NCBI GenBank assembly: GCA_021234535.1
Contig: CM037842.1
Location: 7,707,845-7,771,844, forward strand
Length of the DNA: 64,000 bases
From: Stichopus chloronotus
Taxonomy: Eukaryota; Echinodermata; Holothuroidea; Aspidochirotida; Stichopodidae
Direction: 5' to 3'
The notes under the pieces are model-generated. The model searched no databases. It was not told the origin of the DNA and worked only from the letters and a program-made list of their open reading frames with translations. Below are positions 55,001-64,000 of the stretch, in pieces. The first letter of the stretch is position 1, and every line of letters begins with the position of its first letter. A program made the translations under genes and the position numbers.

Positions 55001-55269
55001 GGTTTTCTTCCATAATTGTGTCTTGCCCACCTTACTACTGCAAAGCCAATTACATCAATACACATATATCACCACGGAAACATGAGGATATACTGTAAAC
55101 TGATCCAGTCTCTTTCATTTGATCATGAATCTACTACCTCAAGCATTGGCTAGAGGGAGATTGATGGACCATATAAGCATCCAGAACATGAAAATAGGGC
55201 AAAGGTGTTTCAGTAACCAAAAGTCCATTGCACAAAGCATGAACAAAAATTCAAAATTTTCTGCCTCTT
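52066..55269. other. No gene seen
   Basis: Presumed SIDT intron or upstream DNA. A short GATCAACAC(A)ATAT repeat lies at 53085-53180. The membrane-like minus-strand frame over 52925-53161 is a product of that repeat. No missing SIDT exon was recognised. Confidence 0.45.
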
Positions 55270-55833
55270 ACACAGACTAAAGCAACCTTACCCTTTGCCC
55301 AAAATGCTAATGAGATTGGAAATAAAATGCCATGGTCACATGCCTGTCACATACCTAATGTCTACCAAAATCTTCCTACCTCAGTTGGAGAAAATTAGAC
55401 AAGGCACAGCAAAGATATTGTCATATCAGGAATTTTACATACAGTTTTGCCCATTAATTATACTGTATGTAAGTCAAGGCACCAAAAACAACAGGGCACA
55501 TCCACTGAATATGATACATGTAAGCATCAAGTTTGAGAAAAATTAAGTTCTCAGTTATTGATTTATCAAGTCACATACCTCACATTAAAGTCTCACTTTC
55601 TCATTAATGGGCAATATATGAGCACCAAACATAACAGGGTACATCTACATAATGTATGTGATACATGTACACATCAAGTTTGAGAAAAGTTGCGAGCACT
55701 TGGTTATTGAGTTATCAGGGTCACATACTTCGTATTCAAATGTCATCACATACACACCCAAACTCACACACACACACATAAAACACTCTGAATTGACTGC
55801 ATAGATTCCTTTGTTTTACACAATTAAGGAACC
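55270..55833 (-). mobile_element. Hairpin-headed repeat, copy 4 (inverted)
   Basis: Minus-strand head: GGTTCCTT...AAGGAATC hairpin (55833-55804), then CTATGCAGTC, then a TG tract near 55765, then two degenerate monomers with TCAAACTTGATG. Same order as the copies at 24378 and 33917. Confidence 0.6.
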
Positions 55834-58189
55834 AAGAATAAAAAACACCGGAAGTAACTGCTTTGTGAACGAATTGTGTCATATATTGTTGAATTGCACC
55901 TACTATCCACCACAGCAAATTAATGTGCAGTTAACCACTTCCTGTTGGCATAAACCTTAAGACATGATGTGAAATTCAATCGAGTTGCATATTGCATGTT
56001 GGAATAAAACAGGAAGCAAGAGGTTCAAAGCATAAGTTACTTCTCTTACTCATGGAGAATCTCTGGACCTTTTAATGCGTATTGTTACAATGTCAGTTAT
56101 AACGTGCATTTTCATTTCAACTGTTCTGTTTGCATGTTTTGAGTTGTTCTTGCTATGTTGCTACAAACACATGCCATGAAAATGAGTACGTAAAGTATAC
56201 AGCAGTGTGAGGGTAACTATAAGATCCCTTCATACTGAGTATCATGTGCAGTTTACACTGTGGAAATGCCAATTATAATGATACAGGTAACACGTTACCC
56301 GACCGGTATGAGTAGCAATTATTCAGTATTGGTTACAGTGCACGAGACCATAGGCAACAGCAAACCAAGATGCATCAATCAGAATAGTGTTCTCAGCAAT
56401 GTAATATATCCAACAACTTCACTCCATTAAAACCAGACTAATGTGTGTTACAGTACAGTGTATGGTGTAAGTATTAAACATATCTTAAGAAAATTCTATG
56501 TCAGACATTGTCAATGATGCAACTAAAACTAATATGATGACCTGACAAAATATCCTGAAAATTAAGTTAAAGAAAATATTCCAAATTTTTGGTTTTGGAC
56601 CGGGTGTTCTGGTTTCAATCAATATGGACATAAGTCTTGGATGTGGGCCTTTGGTCAAGTGAAACCTGGCTTATAGATTCTGCGGTCAGTGCATGCATCA
56701 GTTCATTTATTCAACTGGCTTTAGGGGTCTTGTTAATCAGTCTCAGCTCCCATACTGTAGTACATTGCACAACATGTCAAGTATGTAGCTGAGTGACCAT
56801 CCTGATGAATCTCAAATACTGAAACCAGTTGTAAGTGAGATGCATCCTTCAAGTCTCTACAAACTTAACTGTAGTTGTGCCTAAAAGAAGCTGTGAATGC
56901 ACAAAAATGCTAAACCATGATACAATTTATGATGAAAATATCAATACAGTGACAACCAACAAATGGCAGTATACTGTATATAAAGACATGGATAATTTAG
57001 AAGGAATTACTTGCAAGACTCCAAAGTAACACTGAATATTTACTTAAAACAAACTGGAATGCAAAAGTGCATTGAGGTTTTGATGAATTCATTAAACAGT
57101 AAGTTTAGACTGAATGTTTACCAGAAATGTTTCTTGCACATCAAATGTTCTATTGTACTGCAAAGACTGGTCATTCAACTTCAGCAGCCGAGTCCTGAGA
57201 GCTTATGACAAAGACACCCCAGACAGTTTCAATTCTCCTAACCACTTACGCCTGCATGGTATCCCATGTATGCTTTGCAATGAGCTACTTTGCATTTTTC
57301 AAATTTGCTATCATTTTGCAGTCAGAACAGAACCAGTTGAGAATTTTGCTATCCCAAAGACAAAAATATAGCTTGGGTTTACATGACTGCTTTAATCCCT
57401 GGTTACTCCAGATGGCTTAAACACACCTGAACCAAAATCAACGGATAGGAATATTCAAAATACTAAGTATGAAAACCATCAACACTAATTCCTATCTTTG
57501 TGATGTTGGTGTTCAGATTCTTGTCCACCTGAGATGACACTTAATTTCCACTAAAAGAAACGGGATTAAATCAGACCTCCAATCAACCTGTCCTACCCAA
57601 AAACAAGATCTACATTTTTCAGATCCAAAAAACTGAGGAGATTAGTGGGAAAATATGGAGGATGGTACTATTCCACAGAAATGAAATTATTACAGGTAGT
57701 TACTCAATAAAATGAGAAAATTGTAACACATGCATGCAATGAAAGGTGCCCTTACTACAGTGGTAGAGTTATATTTCCAATGCATTTACACAAACCCCTA
57801 AATGTATCCATGCAGCAAGGCCGGCCATACAGGATGGACAAAGAAACTGTTATTACATGGAATTATATAACTCTAGTGAACGCAAACAATAATCTGATTT
57901 GAAAATGCACTAACCATGTTTATGTATAGGCAATTGGTCGAAAAGTGAATGAGCTTACAGTACTACTTACTACTTAGGCATTTTCCAAAATGTCACAAAT
58001 TACATAGTTAAACAGAAACATTTAAAATCAGGACAATAGGATAAGAAACCAAAGGCAGGGACCAAACACTGGGAGTCTCGCAGTAAAACCGGGAATGTTG
58101 ACATGTCTGACTAATCTTCTAATATAGCACATCATGAATATACCCAAATATGAAAAGTATCTACTTGTTTCCTATCATAAGATATAACA
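55834..58189. other. No gene seen
   Basis: Overlapping small plus-strand frames at 56835-57420 have no recognisable motif or splice support. Otherwise plain AT-rich DNA. Confidence 0.4.
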
Positions 58190-58660
58190 TGACTACAAGA
58201 TTATCAGAGTTTGTCTCTGGTGACCTCAGGTAAGCTTAATGGCCTCCACCAAAATCAGAATGGGGTTCTTCTTCTCAACACAGCAAAGTCATAATGCAGT
58301 CATAATTCCTGCCTTGAGATATTGTGCACACAACTTTTGAGTGTTTGAATTCTGGTGACCTCAGATGACCTTTGACCACCACCATAATGATAGGATGTTT
58401 TCCTCTCAGTATGGGATACCCACATATACAGGATCAAAGTATTCATCACTTCCACAGTACCTAATTGAGATATCATGCACTTATTTTGAGTGTTTGACCT
58501 CTGGTGAGCCTGCAGATGACCTTCTACCGTCCTACACAAAACCAACAGGGTTCTTCTTCTCATAATATCTGTGTACCAAGTTTGAAAACTGTCAGTTTCC
58601 CATCTTGAACTATCATGCACACAAGCTACGCATCATAAACACTCACTCACTCACACACAT
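58190..58660 (-). repeat. AGGTCA-type tandem monomers (inverted)
   Basis: Two to three monomers with CTGGTGACCTCAGATGACCT and a TTTGACC continuation, the complement of the 26.2-27.1 kb units. A near-DR1 occurs at 58366. No hairpin head was found, so it is a truncated or diverged member. Confidence 0.55.
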
Positions 58661-58814
58661 TCCCATTACAAATTACACACACATGCACATGCATGCATAC
58701 CCATACATATATAAAATTAGACTACTTCAAAGGAATCAAAATGTAAAAGCCTATCATCTACCAGCTGTAACATATGAAAGGGCTGCATGGCTGCCCACAA
58801 CACAGACAGTTAAA

Positions 58815-59835
58815 AGGTAACAACAACAGCCCAACAGCTAAACAATTAGCTAAAAGCTGATTGCTAACATAGCTAAAGTGCTAGTGGCTCATATGCTATA
58901 TAGTAAAACATCATGACTGCTGAGAAGTCACACATGTAGCTAAACATAATAGCAATTGTAGAGTTCTAGCTAAACAGTGATCATGCACATACCAAGCTCC
59001 ACAGCTGTAAAGACCGACTGCTAGCTCATATAGCTACAGAATATTTATTACTAAAAGAGCTCTATATAGCTACAATCATTGACTAATAACAGCTCATACA
59101 GCTAAGCAGTGATTGTTAACAGACCTACAGGTACATAGCTACAAACTGACTACTAAAAGCTCATATAGCTAAAACTTGATTGCTCATAGGGCTCTATAGC
59201 TACAACCATTTAACACTAACAGCTCTTAAAGCTACTGTAAACAGTGAAACTGCTAACAGGGTTCTATATAGCGGTTTACAGTGCTCACAATTATATGCAT
59301 TGACCTCTAACCGCAGCTCATATAGCTAAAAATTGCTCGCTAGTAGCTCCATAAACATTGAGCACTAACAGCTTATGTATCTATGGGTAAACATTGATTG
59401 CTCACAGAGCTCTTCTCAGTAACTGTATAACCATGGAATACTAACCATTGAATACTAACAGCTCATGTAGCTAAACATTGATTGCTATAAGCTCCATAAA
59501 CATTGAGAAATAACAGCTTATGTAAAGGTAAACATTGACAGCCCACAGAGCTCTTCACAGCTATAAACATTGACTTCTAACAGCTCATATAACTTAACAT
59601 CAAGTGCTACTAGCTCTATAAACATTGAGCAATAACAGCTTATGTAAAGGTAAACATTTACAGTTCACAGAGCTAATTCACAGCTATAAACATTGACTAC
59701 TAACAGCTCATACAGCTACAGTAAACATTAATTGCTATTAGCTCTATAAACATTGAGCACTAACAGCAATATGTATAGCTAAACATTGATGAGTATTTTA
59801 TAGCTTATACACAGACTGCTAACAGGTGTACAATA
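58815..59835. repeat. Degenerate AGCTCATATAGCT repeat array
   Basis: Many units around CTAACAGCTCATATAGCTA, AACATTGATTGCT and CTCTATAAACATTGA, with 50-65 bp periodicity and strong drift. The unit is itself rich in the palindrome AGCT. Confidence 0.75.
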
Positions 59836-62094
59836 ACTTAACATCCAACACTACTAAAGCACTGAAGAGAACTGAGAAGCTCAGCTTACATACAATTAAG
59901 TGCTGATCATAACATCAAGGAGCTGTACCATGTTAAAATTTACAGCACGAAAATCTAACTTAATGGAACTGAGAAGCAATGCATAATATGTACACAAATT
60001 AACAAAAATGCACAGTATGGTAACACTATAGTGTTTTGAACAATTGGGCCCATGCAACTATACTCTTGTTATTATATACAGCTAAAAATATGCACTAAAA
60101 TGCATTGAGATAACCAAGGGAGTAGCAATGTTAATCTTTTTTGTTCAGTTAAAAGCTATCAGAAAACTTATCTACAAGGAAATAATTAATAAAAGTTGAA
60201 TTTGGATCAAAGTACTAATGTCTGTTTATCCTCACATAGGTAACATTGTACTTTAACAACATCCTGTTATTACTGTAGCCAATGAGAGGCCAGATAACAT
60301 ACGATCCAGGTCACCGCAGCAATAATCAATCCAGTCTCTTTAACTTCCCTATTGTTGATTCATTTACTATGTATTACTTCAAACTGAAAGGATGTGTCCA
60401 ATAATCAATCATGCAGCCACACAGATAGCACGTACTGTACCATGTACACTAGCTACACAAGTACGTATACAAGCAGATACAGTGACCACAACAACGTTAC
60501 TCAAATCCAATGCTGGTCGGGGTTTTACAGGATCATAAATGTTGCAGAGTAAAGACAATTTAAGTAAGTATTCTTCAATTTGTTTCATATGTGTAAGTAT
60601 TTCAAACTTCCCTAAGTTGTCTTTTCACTTAATCGTTTTATCTCTGCCAATAAGTTTAACTTTCTTCCCATAGAAGTGAAAATGGGCAATCCATATATTG
60701 CCCACAAGCATTAAATATTAATTACATTGTAATAAGTAATCTATGCCATGCATTGAACATTGAACATTGCGTAAATACATACAATAGTTTAATTTACAGT
60801 AGGCCTATATGCTGCTTTCAGTGCAGGTTCACATATGTACAGATATACTAAACAGACATTTATGGAAGCTGTTCCACACTTGGGACTTAAGACAAAGTAC
60901 ATTAATCATTTGCACATGGCTTCCTCTGATCCAGCAAGAATTTTCTTGATTTTAAAATTCTCTTAGTCAATTTCATAATTAAACATTAAGAAGCGGTTAC
61001 AATAATTATAGGCATATCATACCTATGGGGTACTTTCTTTCAAAGTCATAGGGATGTGCAGTTTACAACGTGATGGTACTTCATGCAAGCCAATCACAAA
61101 CTGACATGAATAGACGCCTGCTAATCCTATACAGTAGAGGCTACAGAATTAAATCTGTTCATTTCCCTTCTGATGTCTATTTACCTGAGTTTGAGGTTGG
61201 TGTACATGAAGTATATATACCACATGATTACCTCATCTTATGAAAATAGTTAGCAATTATTACACAATTACGTCCATGGGCATGACGCTAAAATAGATAA
61301 AACCTGAGGCATTTGAGAACCGATAATGATCTCATATTTCTAATTGATGGTATTACTGTTTGCTACCTGAGTGGGATAGGTAACAAATGACCAACGGCAT
61401 ATAGGTTTGATAACACATATATATACCACACTCTTCTTTTATCTATAACTTGTGCAGCATTGAAAATGAGGATTTACAGAGGCTTTAATTCAGCATGGCT
61501 GAAACATGCTTGAATTACCAAATGCAAGGAATATAAGCTGGATAAATGAACTAGTACTTATATAACGTGATATAAATCAATGACATTGTAAAGTCAATAT
61601 GTATCGAACATGTTCATCACCATAATGTACTGTACATAAATAAACCATCCATTGTTAACATTGTAAAGCTGTGTTTACGATACAGCTGTGTACAGCATAA
61701 AGAGGGCAGCAAAAGTTCATAAAAATAGCAATAAACATTGCTACAGTATTGGTGTCTGTACAATAAATAATGTATAGTGAGTAAAATGACCATTTAGTAA
61801 CATGTACATCTTTGCATCTTTCTCCATCAATATCCTCACATTTAATGTTATCTCTTGAGCAAACAATAAGCTCACAAGGTATTTAATGACCATAACTCCC
61901 TATCAAAGAGTTGCCAGAACTACTTGCTATCACTTCTGAGTACATCAGCAATTGAAAGAATTTCATTAATGCAGCAATGGATGAGAAAAGAGTAACAGCT
62001 AGAGAGGTTTGAGAGGATGATTTATGCTCTGACAAAATATGTTTAAAAAATTCCAAAGACAGACATATGACAGCTGGTTTTGTGAGTTTTGTGC
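59836..62094. other. No gene seen
   Basis: AT-rich DNA. A minus-strand open frame near 61883-62030 (ending ALMKFFQLLMYSEVIASSSG...) has no compatible phase with the 62.4-kb exon and is not called. Confidence 0.4.
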
Positions 62095-62280
62095 ACGGCC
62101 ATAGCAGCAGAAATGGCCGGGATATACACCATATATATATATGCACCAAAGCAGCTGTAATGGCCGGGATATACACCATATATATATGCACCAAAGCAGC
62201 TGTAATGACCGGGATATACACCATATACATATATATATATATATGCACCAAAGCAGCTGTAATGGCCGGGATATAGTAAT
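62095..62280. repeat. 46-bp minisatellite with (AT)n
   Basis: Four copies of GCAGCTGTAATGGCCGGGAT plus ATACACCATATATATATGCACCAAA. They generate open frames on both strands. Confidence 0.9.
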
Positions 62281-62430
62281 TAGCGACATGACGTGAAGAA
62301 GTTAGAAAATAATTACTGTCACATTAAATGTCCAGTAACCAGGCTGCAACACTAGGAATGTACTAATCAGTATTGAATTTGATGTCAGCAACATTAAAGA
62401 TCTATATTTGTGTATGCATGGTGCACTAAC

Positions 62431-62592
62431 CACTTGATACCAGCAGTAATGTCACTGTAAGATAGCTGCTCTACAGAATACAAATATTGATCTACTATAT
62501 TTAACAGTAATATTCCTGCATAGTAGAAGTAAACTACCATTAGAATACCACCCATAAACAGTCCAATACACAGACCAACCAACTTGGCGATT
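62431..62592 (-). CDS. Candidate membrane-protein exon, unassigned
   Basis: Acceptor CCTTCTCCAG and donor GTTAGT bound a 162-bp open stretch: a hydrophobic helix (LVGLCIGLFMGGILMVVYFY) followed by a polar segment (VDQYLYSVEQLSYSDITAGI). The splice borders are good and the composition is protein-like. It does not match the SIDT segments I know and its partner exons were not found. It may belong to the SIDT N-terminal part or to a separate upstream gene. Confidence 0.35.
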
Positions 62593-63734
62593 CTGGAGAA
62601 GGGGTGCAAAGGGAGGAGATGCCCCATCCTCCCCATTGAAAATTTTTTACCTTTTTCAAAATTTCTAGATGCAAAATGGTGCTGTAATATTTCCACCTTT
62701 TCTGTCTTATTTGTATTCCAAAAAAGCAGGACCTTTTATTGAAATTTTTTTTGTGGATATCCCCCTTTCCCCCCTCCCATGTGGTTATGTGCCTGCCCAT
62801 AAAGTCTTGTAGTATTGAACGAGCTGGGTTTAGTTCTGTATATACTAGAAGTAACCACCATTAACCATAAAGTCTTGTAGTATCTGAGCTATGGTAGGTT
62901 TATTCCTGCATAATAGAGTAACTAGTGACCAGAGTAACTACATGTATAAAACCTGTGTTAAGTTTAGTTGATATCTTGCAACCACATATCAAGATTAACA
63001 GTATATGTTGCTAGTATGCAATTTTTCTTAATTCTTGCATATCTAAAGTAACATGGATGTTAAAATGGACAATGGTGTATGGAAGGAATAACTTTAGTTT
63101 GATACACCTACTTTACGATCTATAGTAGCCTATTTAGTTTCATATCCGGTGCAACAGGCGTGTACTCACTACAGTTCATGTGGTTCCTATATGATTACTG
63201 CAGTACTGTACAGCAACTGTGGGTAATATTGCATCAAGCAAATTAAGTTTCCAATACTGAACTGTACATGCAGTGACTGGTGGTTTACATATATATGCAT
63301 AGTATCCTGCACTGTGTATGATGCACACATCACTGTACTATTTCTGATATATGGGTGACCTTAGTACACTGTATATAAATTAGCTGCCAGCTGCACGTAT
63401 GGGATCTATGATGTAGTTCCCTGGGAAAACATACAAGGAAATGAAGAGCGACCTGCTGGCAAATACACACACATCAACTGTCTCTATTGTCTTAAAAAAT
63501 AAATATTATGAATAATTCTAGCCAGGGTCACAAGTTAATTACTAGCTATATTCAATTTAACTAATAAGCGCTGCACATATACAGAATATGAATCAAGGCA
63601 CTGTACTATTGCTGCTTCAATACAATATTTTAAGTATAGTTTGTACCGTACATACAATTCAATGCAATATTATAAGTATAGGACTGCCATAGAAATATAA
63701 ATGAGGAGGAACAAATATTGAATGGTCATAAAAA
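62593..63734. other. No gene seen
   Basis: AT-rich DNA with an imperfect local duplication (CATAAAGTCTTGTAGTAT at about 62798 and 62866). Confidence 0.4.
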
Positions 63735-64000
63735 TTCATCAGGAAGCTGACATTTTGGGATTGTGATGACACCAGGGTACCACATGTGATTGAAAAGCTT
63801 TAGTTTTTCTTTTTATTTCATTGTCAGAATATTTTTACCAGTGATGCATAGATTCAAATCAGAGAATCATTTGATTCTTGCATGATATGCCGTAATTCGA
63901 CATAAAGTGTGTACAAGTGTGTGCGGATGATAGAAATTATAGGTAAAGAAAACAAAGAAATAAATTTAAATTCCTGATATCAGTGTTTATGTGACATCAT
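63735..64000. repeat. Dispersed repeat, copy 2 (runs off window)
   Basis: Direct partner of 16550-16820. Confidence 0.6.

Noticed and set aside
61883..62289. Minus-strand frames of 96-122 codons with hydrophobic stretches
   Set aside because: Mostly the 46-bp minisatellite with (AT)n; the non-repeat end does not join in phase with the 62.4-kb exon.

Overview
The window reads as nuclear DNA of an animal: AT-rich, intron-rich, with non-LTR and Penelope-like retroelements, several kinds of DNA transposon remnants and many minisatellites. The gene content (a SID1/SIDT transmembrane gene and a PROSER3-like gene) fits a deuterostome. A marine invertebrate such as an echinoderm is my best guess, but the sequence does not prove the species. 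There is no bacterial-style operon, rRNA or CRISPR.

Two protein-coding genes can be reconstructed from splice sites and reading phase, and they point at each other tail to tail. (1) A plus-strand gene at 13980-31333 has nine exons whose phases join perfectly into 813 codons plus stop. It is serine-rich, low in complexity, and resembles vertebrate PROSER3. (2) A minus-strand gene has its last seven visible exons at 51689-35488. It encodes the C-terminal transmembrane half of a SIDT1/SIDT2 (SID-1) family protein, including the HDIWH metal-site motif and the DDDL...IPVF C-terminus. Its upstream exons were not found and probably lie outside the window. A further candidate membrane exon at 62.4-62.6 kb (minus) is unassigned.

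Layout: 1-440, LINE reverse transcriptase fragment; 728-1390, TTAA-flanked MITE; 1424-2480, large palindrome; 4620-5392, dispersed repeat; 5480-5580, tRNA-like SINE piece; 6240-10760, near-full-length but broken LINE (minus); 13260-13972, second copy of the 4.6 kb repeat, abutting the PROSER3-like first exon; 13980-31333, PROSER3-like gene with introns loaded with a second MITE copy, a 1.1 kb TIR element flanked by 24-bp direct repeats, a Harbinger-type element carrying a MADF fragment, two hairpin-headed repeats and several minisatellites; 31.3-35.5 kb, intergenic; 35.5-51.7 kb, SIDT gene with intronic foldback and hAT-like elements, five minisatellites and a broken Penelope-like element; 52-64 kb, mostly repeats and unannotated DNA.

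Most notable: the heptamer TAC(A/T)GTA is very common. In the LINE at least six reading-frame breaks are each exactly a 5-bp insertion at a TA that creates this heptamer. That is the footprint expected when a Tc1/mariner-type transposon with CAG...CTG ends excises. The same 5-bp step is seen between tandem repeat units and between dispersed repeat copies. A second theme is that four exon edges in the two genes (an acceptor, a donor and two stop codons) have been tandemly duplicated in 57-80 bp units.
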